Part shown: one piece after another, positions 1 to 5,600 of the stretch
Numbering within the stretch: position 1 is the first letter of the stretch
Layout of the letters: every line of letters starts with the position of its first letter
From: an uncultured Oscillospiraceae bacterium
Lineage (GTDB): Bacteria; Bacillota; Clostridia; Oscillospirales; Oscillospiraceae
Assembly (NCBI GenBank): GCA_934572325.1
Contig: CAKTKT010000059.1
Location: forward strand, 1 to 11,102
Length of the DNA stretch: 11,102 nt
Direction of reading: 5' to 3'
The notes under the pieces: model-generated
Seen by the model: only the letters and a program-made list of their open reading frames with translations
Database searches by the model: none
Told to the model about the DNA's origin: nothing
Made by a program: the position numbers and the translations under genes

Positions 1-32
1 TTCAATTATCCTCGATATTTCGCTGTGATATA

Positions 33-1079
33 TCATGCCGAGCGCGCCGGCGTTTTCGTGCGCCGCCCAACGATGAACGGCAGCCAGCGGTTTATGATAT
101 ACGCCGGAATGATGAGCGTGAGCGACAGCACGAAGGTGAATACCACGGCGAAGAGATTCGACGTCAGCGCGTTCGAGAGCAGCGCGGAATACAGCGGCGC
201 GGCAAAGCGCCGGAGCATACCCTCGACAAAGGAGAACGGCTTGCCGTGCAGCGCAAAGTAAATGAGCGTGTTCTGCCCGACGTAGCACATATAGCGGTTT
301 GCAGGGATCGCCTTGCTGACCGCGAACGTGAGCATGATGCCCAGAACAGGCGTGATGTACACCGCGGACAGCGCGAACAGCGCTTCCGGCACATCGGCAA
401 AATAGGGGAGGTATATGATGAGCGCGTACACGGCGAACAGGATAATGCGCCCCGCGCGTGTGTTCAGCCGGTCGAAGCCCGTCTCCCAGCTCTCGCGGAA
501 CATATAGCCGAGCGTCATGTAGAACATCCCCTGGAATATGTATTCAATGTGCCACGGGAGCGCCGACGTGCCCCACGGGAGCAGCGCCGGATCCATATGG
601 TTTGAATAGAACGTGTCCGCGTAAAAGAGCGCGAGCGCGATGAGCACGAACGCCGCCCGCCTTGCGGGCGTGCTAGGGCTGCGGAAGTACCACTCGATAA
701 ACGCCCAGAACGGGATGAACGCCATAAACAGCGCCGCCACGAACCATATCTGGTCGCCTTGCCCGCGGATTTGCAGCAGATTCCACCCCAGCTCCGTCCA
801 GAAGCTGCCGTGGTCGCTGAATGACACGAGCTGAGAGAGCGCAATGTCAAACACGCTGAAAATGAGCCACGGAACAAAGAGCGTGCGCAGCTTTTTCACC
901 ATGAACGCGCCGAACGGCTGTCCGGCTTTATGTGTGTACCCTGCGACGGCGAAAAAGCACAGCACGAAAAACGGGGAGAAGAAGCAGCCGAGCACGTCCG
1001 TTGTGCTCTCAAGGTGCTCCAGCATCACCGCCATTATGCATATGTACTTTGCAATGTCCACCCATGCAATACGCTTCAT
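33..1079 (-). CDS. Acyltransferase-3 family integral membrane protein
   Basis: 348 aa polytopic membrane protein with roughly nine to ten hydrophobic segments from residue 10 to the C-terminus. The N-terminus reads MKRIAWVDIAKYICIMAVML and is followed by E21-H22. A start of this form (R/W-x-D-x-A-K, then a histidine at the end of the first membrane segment) is typical of the acyltransferase-3 / fucose 4-O-acetylase-like family, where the histidine is thought to be needed for catalysis. Family members move acetyl or other short acyl groups across the membrane onto surface sugars; the substrate here cannot be read. The length matches the family (about 330-380 aa). The ATG at 1079 has a GGAG-type ribosome binding site about 10 nt upstream. 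It lies 63 bp downstream of the GNAT gene on the same strand with no clear terminator between, so co-transcription is possible. Decorating a glycan made by the window's glycosyltransferases is an inference from proximity. Confidence 0.85.
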   Translation of the reverse strand: MKRIAWVDIAKYICIMAVMLEHLESTTDVLGCFFSPFFVLCFFAVAGYTHKAGQPFGAFMVKKLRTLFVPWLIFSVFDIALSQLVSFSDHGSFWTELGWNLLQIRGQGDQIWFVAALFMAFIPFWAFIEWYFRSPSTPARRAAFVLIALALFYADTFYSNHMDPALLPWGTSALPWHIEYIFQGMFYMTLGYMFRESWETGFDRLNTRAGRIILFAVYALIIYLPYFADVPEALFALSAVYITPVLGIMLTFAVSKAIPANRYMCYVGQNTLIYFALHGKPFSFVEGMLRRFAAPLYSALLSNALTSNLFAVVFTFVLSLTLIIPAYIINRWLPFIVGRRTKTPARSA

Positions 1080-1142
1080 GCGTTCACGCTCCGTATCAAA
1101 ATATTTATTCTGTTCATCAGCTTACCGGTACGCAGGAGAGAC

Positions 1143-1688
1143 TTATAAGCTCAACAGCATATAGACCAATTCCTGATACCCGCTCACTCGTGAGTTGAAG
1201 CCGCGCGGATTCCGCCCGAACTCCTCAAAGCCCAAAGCCCGATACAGAGACAAGGCTCTTTCGTTGCCGGATACTGCGGTCAGCTCAAGCTGCGCATACC
1301 CTGCGTCTCTCGCGCACCGTATGCAAGCTGCCGTGAGCGCCCTGCCCAAGCCGAGCCCCCAGTACTCCTTCAGAATACTAATGCCGAAGTCAGCCCGATG
1401 TCTCACCTTGTGTTTTTTGCCGACGGCTTTGATACCGGCTGTTCCGACAACCTTGTCATCGATGACGGCAACGATCTCTATTTCGTTTGGGCTGACGGTC
1501 TTTTCATGCAGGAGCTGCCCCTCCTGTTCCGGATCTATGCTGATTTCATCGGGGTATGACAGCAAATAATTCGTTTCGGCGTGTGTGGCGGTATAAATAT
1601 CGCAGAGGGCTTCCCCGTCCGCCGTGTCGGCGTTCCTGAGCCGCGCCTTTTTCCCGTTTTTAAGAATGATCCGTTGATCGAATTTCAT
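1143..1688 (-). CDS. GNAT family N-acetyltransferase
   Basis: 181 aa soluble protein with a GNAT fold. A central strand carries an IVAVIDDKVVGTAGI-like segment (about residues 72-86). It is followed by the acetyl-CoA pyrophosphate-binding motif in EYWGLGLGRAL (about residues 108-118), and then by LELTAVSGNERALSLYRALG (about residues 134-153), the usual strand plus N-x-x-A-x-x-L-Y-x-x-x-G-F signature. Such enzymes transfer acetyl from acetyl-CoA to an amine. The order of motifs resembles small-molecule or RimJ/RimL-type acetyltransferases, but the acceptor is unknown. The ATG at 1688 is preceded by GTGAGGA at about 7 nt, which supports this start. The gene is divergent from the lipoprotein gene and upstream of the acyltransferase on the same strand. 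I see no damage. Confidence 0.88.
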   Translation of the reverse strand: MKFDQRIILKNGKKARLRNADTADGEALCDIYTATHAETNYLLSYPDEISIDPEQEGQLLHEKTVSPNEIEIVAVIDDKVVGTAGIKAVGKKHKVRHRADFGISILKEYWGLGLGRALTAACIRCARDAGYAQLELTAVSGNERALSLYRALGFEEFGRNPRGFNSRVSGYQELVYMLLSL

Positions 1689-1718
1689 CTGTTTGTCCTC
1701 ACAGTAATAATCTCGTAT

Positions 1719-1747
1719 AGAATAGCAGAAAATTCACGGCAATTCAA
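1719..1747 (-). promoter_or_regulatory. Possible promoter of the GNAT gene
   Basis: On the minus strand TTGAAT (1742-1747) and TATTCT (1719-1724) are separated by 17 bp and lie about 30 bp upstream of the GNAT start. Each hexamer matches 4 of 6 consensus bases, so this is a moderate candidate only. Confidence 0.35.
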
Positions 1748-1793
1748 GAGCGGCGGCGCATGGGAAAAAAGTTGAGTAATTTGCAGGAAATGT

Positions 1794-1823
1794 TTGACAA
1801 TATATATATATATATATTATAAT
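1794..1823 (+). promoter_or_regulatory. Near-consensus promoter of the lipoprotein gene, spacer made of AT repeats
   Basis: A perfect -35 TTGACA (1794-1799) and a perfect -10 TATAAT (1818-1823) are separated by 18 bp. The spacer is entirely alternating A and T, nine AT units. Transcription would start near 1830, giving a leader of about 60 nt before the ATG at 1889. A spacer that can gain or lose 2-bp units is the layout of known phase-variable promoters, such as the TA-repeat promoter of the Haemophilus hif fimbrial genes. Phase variation here is an inference. Confidence 0.75.
1800..1817 (+). repeat. (AT)9 dinucleotide repeat inside a promoter spacer
   Basis: Nine uninterrupted AT units fill the region between TTGACA and TATAAT exactly, with no other base. 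The flanking DNA is mixed in composition, so the tract stands out sharply in an otherwise GC-rich window. Slipped-strand mispairing would change the promoter spacer in steps of 2 bp (16, 18, 20). Confidence 0.9.
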
Positions 1824-1834
1824 TGCGATACGCT

Positions 1835-1852
1835 CAGCGGTGTAAACTGCTG
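1835..1852 (+). other. Small 5' UTR stem-loop with a GTAA tetraloop
   Basis: CAGCGGT (1835-1841) can pair with ACTGCTG (1846-1852), including one G-U pair, around the GNRA-type loop GTAA. It lies at the expected 5' end of the lipoprotein mRNA and well upstream of the ribosome binding site, so a role in mRNA stability is more likely than a block on translation. It may be chance. Confidence 0.35.
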
Positions 1853-1888
1853 AATTTTATACAAAATATACAGAAAGGCAGAGAGAAC

Positions 1889-2659
1889 ATGAAAAAGTTG
1901 ATTTCAATATTATTGGTGCTCACAATGGCACTGGCGCTGTGCGCCTGCGGCGGAACGGCTGCTCCGGCGCAGGAGACGAACGCGGCAGCGAGCGCCGCCG
2001 CCGAAGATGCGGCAGCGGAAGCCGCCGAGGAAAGCGCGGCAGAGGCGACGGACTGGCAAAGCGTCTATAATGAGGCGGCGGAGCTTTATTACGTGGACTA
2101 CGACTATCCGGCGGCATTTGAAAAGCTGCAAGCTGCGGAGGAATCCGAAAATGCGTCCGCGCTGTATCTGCTGGGGCTGTGCTTCTATGATGGCAATGGC
2201 ACGGAAAAGGATGCGGCAAAGGGAGCGGCGCTTTTGACGAAAGCGGCGGAGCTTGGCAGCATAAATGCGAAATATTCACTTGCGGGAGCTTATAGAACAG
2301 GCGCCGGCGTTGAAGCCGACAGTGAAAAGGCAGATGAGCTTTATAAGGCTTTTTTGACCGAGGCAGAAAGCGCCGAGCCTGCCGACACACCGGAGTATGG
2401 CAGAATGTTGTATAACATCACACGCTGCTATATTTCTGGTCACGGCACAAAAGCGGACACGGCGAACGCGGCGAAGTACGCGAAAATGGCTCTGGACAGC
2501 GGCAATGTCGGCGTACTTGATACATATATCTCCCGGACAGCGGCGTCGAGCCCGAACGCGACGGACGCTATGACGATATGCGCCCGGCACGCTACGACAG
2601 AGAGAGCGAGCAGCGATACGAACGGACGCCATATTATTATCGTGAGCCGCGCCGCATAG
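1889..2659 (+). CDS. Sel1-repeat lipoprotein, 3' end replaced by an out-of-frame tail
   Basis: Predicted 256 aa. MKKLISILLVLTMALALCAC is a lipoprotein signal peptide, with Cys20 (or Cys18) the likely lipidated residue. An alanine/glutamate-rich linker follows to about residue 52. Then come about three Sel1-like helical repeats (about residues 55-210), seen in ALYLLGLCFYDGNGTEKDAA, AKYSLAGAYRTGAGVEADSE and LYNITRCYISGHGTKADTAN. Sel1 repeats are TPR-like protein-binding scaffolds, so this is a membrane-tethered adaptor on the outer face. The start is set by AGAAAGGCAGAGAG just upstream; the TTG at 1823 in the same frame lies within the -10 hexamer and cannot be used. After about residue 211 the Sel1 character stops, and the last 45 or so residues (SRTAASSPNATDAM and on) look like translation of the neighbouring gene in the wrong frame. 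The true C-terminus is probably lost. The protein may still work if the repeat domain is intact. Confidence 0.75.
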   Translation: MKKLISILLVLTMALALCACGGTAAPAQETNAAASAAAEDAAAEAAEESAAEATDWQSVYNEAAELYYVDYDYPAAFEKLQAAEESENASALYLLGLCFYDGNGTEKDAAKGAALLTKAAELGSINAKYSLAGAYRTGAGVEADSEKADELYKAFLTEAESAEPADTPEYGRMLYNITRCYISGHGTKADTANAAKYAKMALDSGNVGVLDTYISRTAASSPNATDAMTICARHATTERASSDTNGRHIIIVSRAA

Positions 2660-3081
2660 GCTTTGACAGAGATCCTTATGCCCGCCGCTACGGCGACACG
2701 CGAATGGGCGGAGGTCAGGGCTACGGCGGAGACTACAGCCGCGGTTATAGCGGTTACAATGAGTATGGCGGCGACGAGGGATTAAGCTGGGAAGAGGAAA
2801 AGGATTGGATGATGCACCTACGCGACACGGACGGCAAGACCGGACCGCATTGGAACATCGACCAGACCAACAAAGCCTTTGAAAAGAAGAAGCTCGACTG
2901 CGAGCCGCACGAGTTCTGGGCGACGATGAATATGCTGTATTCCGATTACGGCAGTGTAGCAAAAAAATTCGGCGTAGACAACGCGGACTTCTTCGCGTGC
3001 CTCGCTGAGGCTTTCCTCAATGACGACGACGCCGGTGACAACAAGCTCGCTACCTACTATGACTGCATAGTGGAGCATTGA
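2578..3081 (+). CDS. Tyr/Arg/Gly-rich protein with DUF7841-like C-terminal domain, probably 5'-truncated
   Basis: Residues 1-62 are low-complexity and rich in Y, R, G, D and E. The C-terminal part (about residues 72-167) carries LSWEEEKDWMMHLRDTDGKT, then GPHWNIDQT, ATMNMLYSDYGSVAKKFGV and a final YYDCIVEH. I recall this pattern from a domain of unknown function (DUF7841) in small clostridial and phage-associated proteins; this is from memory and not searched. The reading frame stays open upstream to 2521 and encodes a matching charged stretch (YIYLPDSGVEPERDGRYDD) before a TGA at 2518-2520. The ATG at 2578 therefore lies inside coding-like sequence, has no good ribosome binding site, and overlaps the lipoprotein gene by 82 bp in another frame. 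The native start has most likely been removed at the junction near 2520. Translation would depend on coupling to the lipoprotein gene. No function is known to me. Confidence 0.6.
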   Translation: MRPARYDRESEQRYERTPYYYREPRRIGFDRDPYARRYGDTRMGGGQGYGGDYSRGYSGYNEYGGDEGLSWEEEKDWMMHLRDTDGKTGPHWNIDQTNKAFEKKKLDCEPHEFWATMNMLYSDYGSVAKKFGVDNADFFACLAEAFLNDDDAGDNKLATYYDCIVEH

Positions 3082-3086
3082 AACGG

Positions 3087-3113
3087 AGAGCCGGGGAATT
3101 CCCCGGCTCTTTT
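3087..3113 (+). terminator. Strong intrinsic terminator after the DUF7841-like gene
   Basis: A perfect 10-bp stem pairs AGAGCCGGGG (3087-3096) with CCCCGGCTCT (3101-3110) around an AATT loop, followed by a run of T (3110-3113). It begins 5 nt after the stop codon. Confidence 0.9.
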
Positions 3114-3201
3114 CGTTCGTAAATCCGTTCGTAAAATTGCACGTTAAAACCATACGAACATAGGTCAAAGCGGCGCATTATCGGTCAAAACAAAACGAAC
3201 G
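3114..3201. repeat. Cluster of short direct and inverted repeats in a gene-free stretch
   Basis: CGTTCGTAAA occurs at 3114-3123 and 3126-3135 (12-bp period). GGTCAAA occurs at 3163-3169 and 3183-3189. ACGAAC occurs at 3154-3159 and 3195-3200, and ACGAACG (3195-3201) is the inverse of CGTTCGT in the first pair. No gene is visible from 3082 to 3230. The repeats could be protein-binding sites or remains of a recombination site; nothing decides between them. Confidence 0.4.
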
Positions 3202-3230
3202 CGCAAACGGCGCAAGCGTTGATAATACAA

Positions 3231-3265
3231 GATAATCCCGCAATCTCAACGACTGCGGGATTATC
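3231..3265 (-). terminator. Terminator hairpin downstream of tRNA-Pro
   Basis: A perfect 12-bp stem pairs GATAATCCCGCA (3231-3242) with TGCGGGATTATC (3254-3265) around an 11-nt loop. On the minus strand it starts 6 nt after the CCA end of the tRNA and is followed by TTGTATT, a weak U-tract. It probably ends the tRNA transcript and may act in both directions. Confidence 0.75.
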
Positions 3266-3271
3266 TTTCGA

Positions 3272-3347
3272 TGGTCGGAGTGCGGAGATTTGAACTCCGG
3301 GCCTCTTGGTCCCGAACCAAGCGCGCTACCAGCTGCGCTACACCCCG
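3272..3347 (-). tRNA. tRNA-Pro (anticodon CGG)
   Basis: Read on the minus strand this is a 76-nt cloverleaf. The acceptor stem CGGGGTG pairs with CACTCCG (one G-U pair), with discriminator A and an encoded CCA (3272-3274). The D arm contains AGCGCAGCTGGTAGCG. The anticodon stem CTTGG/CCAAG closes the loop TTCGGGA, with anticodon CGG at 3312-3314, which reads CCG proline codons. The T arm CCGGAGTTCAAATCTCCG has the standard TTCAAAT loop. A consensus promoter lies 27 bp upstream and a terminator immediately downstream, so it is a single-gene unit. A CGG proline tRNA fits a GC-rich genome that uses CCG often. Confidence 0.96.
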
Positions 3348-3374
3348 ATGCGTTTTGTTTTCAAAAGCTTTTTC

Positions 3375-3403
3375 ATTATAATGACTTGATGCGTGAATGT
3401 CAA
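3375..3403 (-). promoter_or_regulatory. Consensus promoter of tRNA-Pro
   Basis: On the minus strand a perfect -35 TTGACA (3398-3403) and a perfect -10 TATAAT (3375-3380) are separated by exactly 17 bp, 27 bp upstream of the tRNA 5' end. This is an ideal sigma-A type promoter, as expected for a stable RNA gene. Confidence 0.9.
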
Positions 3404-3417
3404 GCACAAAATCAAAA

Positions 3418-3423
3418 TATAAT
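3418..3423 (+). promoter_or_regulatory. Possible -10 element for the 3461-4316 gene pair
   Basis: A perfect TATAAT lies 38 bp before the GTG start at 3461, but no good -35 is present at 16-18 bp spacing. It sits back to back with the tRNA promoter. If used, it may need an activator or a different sigma factor; I do not see a clear sporulation-sigma signature. Confidence 0.35.
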
Positions 3424-3460
3424 TATCTGCCGGATGTGGTTTGCTTTTGGGGGTGAAACG

Positions 3461-3718
3461 GTGGGAGGATGCAGGCTCAAGGCGGCGCTGGGGGCGGTGT
3501 TTGCCGCGCTTGCGCTCAGGCTGCTGTTTCCCGCGCTGCACGACGGGGCGGCACGGCTGGCGCAGCGCACCGCAGGGGCAGGCGGAGCGCGTGCGCGGAT
3601 AGAGACCATGGGCGGCGGGCTTACCGAGTATGGGCTGACAGACGCCATCGTGTGCGCCTTTGACGCGGCATGGAGCGGCGAGGCGTATCCCGCCGGACGG
3701 ATCTGCAAGGGGAAGTAG
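3461..3718 (+). CDS. Small membrane-anchored protein of unknown function
   Basis: With the GTG start at 3461 the product is 85 aa. Residues 8-25 (LKAALGAVFAALALRLLFPA region) are hydrophobic and could be a signal anchor. The rest is alanine/arginine/glycine-rich and ends in GLTDAIVCAFDAAWSGEAYP plus a short basic tail. The GTG is chosen because GGGGGTG lies about 5 nt upstream; an in-frame ATG at 3434 lacks a good site. The frame is also open further upstream, but there it overlaps the tRNA gene. It ends 4 nt before the SpoIVFB-like gene, so the two are probably co-translated and may act together, perhaps as a partner of the protease. I do not recognise the family, and a spurious ORF in GC-rich DNA remains possible. 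Confidence 0.55.
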   Translation: MGGCRLKAALGAVFAALALRLLFPALHDGAARLAQRTAGAGGARARIETMGGGLTEYGLTDAIVCAFDAAWSGEAYPAGRICKGK

Positions 3719-3722
3719 GGCT

Positions 3723-4316
3723 TTGCTCATATCAAAGGACGGTTTACATAACAAGTACTGCGCCGCGATTCGGCTTGATCCGCTGTCCGTTGCCGCAATG
3801 GCGGCAGCGGTATATTTTTTCGATTTTCGTACACTGGCGGCGCTCATCTGCGCGGCAGCGGTGCATGAGCTTGGGCATATCGCGTGTCTGCGGGCGTTCG
3901 GGCTTAAAATAGCGGGCTTACGCGCGGAGACGCAGGGGCTGTGCATCGAGTACACAGGCAGCGCGGGGAGCATGGTTCACGCCGCCGCTGCGGCGGGAGG
4001 GCCTGCGGCTGGGCTGGCGCTGGCGTATGCCGCGTCATGGGCGGGGGCAGAGCTTTTGTCCGGCGTGAGTCTGCTGCTGACGCTCTTCAATCTGCTGCCG
4101 GTGCTTCCGCTGGACGGCGGGCGCATTATGCGCGCGCTGCTGACCGCGCTTTTCGGGGAAGAACGCGGCGGGCGCGCGGCGCGCCTGTGCAGCCTCGCGG
4201 GGGTATACTGCCTTGCCGCGGCGGGAACGTATCTCGCGCTCACCGGCAGGGGGTTCGCCTTGCTCGTGACGGCGCTGTGGCTGGTTTTTTCGCCGGAGAA
4301 CAGTCTGGGGGATTGA
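3723..4316 (+). CDS. M50 family site-2 metalloprotease, SpoIVFB-like
   Basis: 197 aa multi-pass membrane protein. The zinc-binding HELGH lies at residues 48-52 in a hydrophobic segment. The third ligand motif, NLLPVLPLDGGR, places Asp131 in the LDGG sequence typical of the family. In Bacillus, SpoIVFB cuts pro-sigma K within the membrane of the forespore; other M50 enzymes release other membrane-bound factors. This protein is short and has no PDZ or CBS domain, like compact clostridial SpoIVFB homologues. The start is inferred: the TTG at 3723 has AAGGGG about 10 nt upstream and begins 4 nt after the small gene, whereas the upstream TTG at 3660 would give an arginine-rich extension overlapping that gene. 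Whether it processes sigma K or another substrate cannot be told here, and no SpoIVFA is visible nearby. Confidence 0.82.
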   Translation: MLISKDGLHNKYCAAIRLDPLSVAAMAAAVYFFDFRTLAALICAAAVHELGHIACLRAFGLKIAGLRAETQGLCIEYTGSAGSMVHAAAAAGGPAAGLALAYAASWAGAELLSGVSLLLTLFNLLPVLPLDGGRIMRALLTALFGEERGGRAARLCSLAGVYCLAAAGTYLALTGRGFALLVTALWLVFSPENSLGD

Positions 4317-4341
4317 AAAAGGAAGAAGAATCATGTAAAAT
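4313..4341 (+). promoter_or_regulatory. Promoter of the GT4 glycosyltransferase gene
   Basis: TTGAAA (4313-4318) and TAAAAT (4336-4341) are separated by 17 bp; each matches 5 of 6 consensus bases. The -35 overlaps the stop codon of the protease gene, and the -10 lies 34 bp before the ATG at 4376. This suggests that the glycosyltransferase is transcribed apart from the protease pair. Confidence 0.65.
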
Positions 4342-4375
4342 ACATTAAGATAATATCTGCTAAAGGAAAGCGCCT

Positions 4376-5440
4376 ATGAAAAGGATTGCTGTGTTTCAAA
4401 GCGAGCTGGGGGTCGGGGGCATACAAAAATCCCTCGTCAACCTCCTGCGAGCCATCGACTATGAGCGGGTGCAGGTGGATCTGTACCTGTCGAAGGACGA
4501 GAGGTTCTGGGCGGTCGAGTTTCCGGAAAAACTGAATATCCACTACCTCAAGCCGACGCCGCGCGTGTTCTCCTTTATGCCGTTCGACGCGGCAAAGCGC
4601 ATACTGAGCTATGATTTCCCGACGGGGGCGGAATACGACCTTGCGATAGACTTCAACTCCTACCAGTGCTCGTGCGCCGTCGGCGCGCTGACCGTTCCGG
4701 CGAAGTACCGCGTGATGTGGATACACAACGATGTGCGCGTCAAGCTGCAAAACGAGTGGAAATACCGCGTATTATGGTACTTTTTCAAGGAAAAATTCAA
4801 GTATTACGATGAATTTGTACCCGTGTCGGACGCGCTGTGGGAGCCGTTTACGGCGATGTCCGGCATAAAGGATGCAAAGCACCGCGTCATCCAAAACGTG
4901 ATAAACGTGCCGGAGATACGAAGAAAGATGCGCGAGCATCCGCCGGATCTCGATATAGACCCCGAGTGCGTGAACCTCGTGGCGCTCGGCAAGCTCTGCC
5001 ATCAGAAGGGCTACGACATCATGCTTGAGGCGTTCGCCGCAGCGTCTGCGGAGCGCAAAGACCTGCGGCTGTATATCATCGGCGGAGGACCGGACGAGGA
5101 GGCGCTCAAGGCGCAGGCGGCACAGCTCAAGCTCTGCGGCAGGGTGTTTTTCCTCGGCAGCAGGAGCAACCCGTACTGCTACATGGACAGGATGGACGCT
5201 TTCGTGTCCTCCTCCCGCTATGAGGGGCAGCCGCTGAATATTATGGAGGCGAAGGTCGTCGGGCTGCCGCTGTACTGCACAAAGAATCTCGAAAGCTATA
5301 CCGAGGGGCTCGTGGGGTACGAGGATCTGGCGGCGGCGCTCGCCGGTGCGAAGAAGCAGCCGAAGAAGCCGGATGATCTAATTGAATATAATCAGAAGAT
5401 ACTTGACAGCATCTATGATCTGACCGAGAGCGGGAATTGA
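4376..5440 (+). CDS. Glycosyltransferase family 4 (GT-B fold)
   Basis: 354 aa soluble enzyme. The N-terminal Rossmann domain opens with IAVFQSELGVGGIQKSLVNL, the glycine-rich acceptor-side loop common in GT4 enzymes. His117 in WIHNDVRV sits where GT4 enzymes usually carry a functional histidine. The C-terminal nucleotide-sugar domain contains LVALGKLCHQKGYDIMLEAF (about residues 200-219), LYIIGGGPDEEAL (about residues 231-243), and the E-x7-E motif with Glu283 and Glu291 in RYEGQPLNIMEAKVVG. These are retaining-type enzymes moving a sugar from an NDP- or UDP-sugar to a growing glycan on the inner membrane face. The donor and acceptor are unknown. The ATG has AAAGGAAAG about 7 nt upstream. It is separated from the 6042-10007 operon only by the rplS unit, which suggests a shared glycan pathway. 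Confidence 0.9.
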   Translation: MKRIAVFQSELGVGGIQKSLVNLLRAIDYERVQVDLYLSKDERFWAVEFPEKLNIHYLKPTPRVFSFMPFDAAKRILSYDFPTGAEYDLAIDFNSYQCSCAVGALTVPAKYRVMWIHNDVRVKLQNEWKYRVLWYFFKEKFKYYDEFVPVSDALWEPFTAMSGIKDAKHRVIQNVINVPEIRRKMREHPPDLDIDPECVNLVALGKLCHQKGYDIMLEAFAAASAERKDLRLYIIGGGPDEEALKAQAAQLKLCGRVFFLGSRSNPYCYMDRMDAFVSSSRYEGQPLNIMEAKVVGLPLYCTKNLESYTEGLVGYEDLAAALAGAKKQPKKPDDLIEYNQKILDSIYDLTESGN

Positions 5441-5468
5441 CGGACGCTGCGGGGCTGAGAAAAAATGC

Positions 5469-5497
5469 TTGCATTTTGCCCGCGTATGTGGTATCAT
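5469..5497 (+). promoter_or_regulatory. Promoter of rplS
   Basis: TTGCAT (5469-5474) and TATCAT (5492-5497) are separated by 17 bp, with TG one base before the -10 (extended -10). Transcription would start near 5504, leaving a leader of about 100 nt before the rplS ATG. Confidence 0.7.
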
Positions 5498-5503
5498 ATC
5501 CAA

Positions 5504-5600
5504 GCTTTTGTGGGTGAACCACAGGTGAGAAAGGCGGTCCGCTGCCGAGGCGCAGTTCGCCCTCCGGCATGAACGTCTATATACAAGGAAGGATTGGATT
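5504..5600 (+). promoter_or_regulatory. Structured 5' leader of rplS, candidate L19 autoregulatory leader
   Basis: The leader holds two stem-loops. The first pairs TGTGG (5509-5513) with CCACA (5519-5523) around GTGAA. The second pairs GCCGAGG (5544-5550) with CCTCCGGC (5561-5568, one bulged C) and a short inner stem. Between them is the purine-rich linker GGTGAGAAAGGCGG. AAGGAAGG then serves as ribosome binding site about 9 nt before the ATG. Bacillota commonly carry an L19 leader element at this place, to which excess L19 is thought to bind; assignment here is from position and folding by eye. Confidence 0.5.

Noticed and set aside
246..605. Open frames on the plus strand opposite the acyltransferase gene
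   Set aside because: They are arginine-rich and low in structure, typical off-frame shadows of a GC-rich gene. The minus-strand frame has the membrane segments, start and ribosome binding site.
2500..2560. Programmed -1 frameshift joining the lipoprotein and the DUF7841-like protein
   Set aside because: The shift would go in the right direction, but there is no slippery heptamer, stimulatory hairpin or internal Shine-Dalgarno-like site near 2521, so a deletion junction explains it better.
2276..2962. A 228-residue minus-strand open frame across the Sel1/DUF7841 junction
   Set aside because: It consists of arginine/cysteine/serine-rich shadow sequence with no ribosome binding site and lies opposite better-supported frames.
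3114..3201. CRISPR array
   Set aside because: The repeats are only 6-10 bp long, not evenly spaced and not separated by spacers of uniform length, and no cas gene is nearby.
3290..3460. An N-terminal extension of the 85-aa protein beginning at 3290
   Set aside because: It would run through the tRNA-Pro gene and its promoter, has no ribosome binding site, and the GTG at 3461 has a good one.
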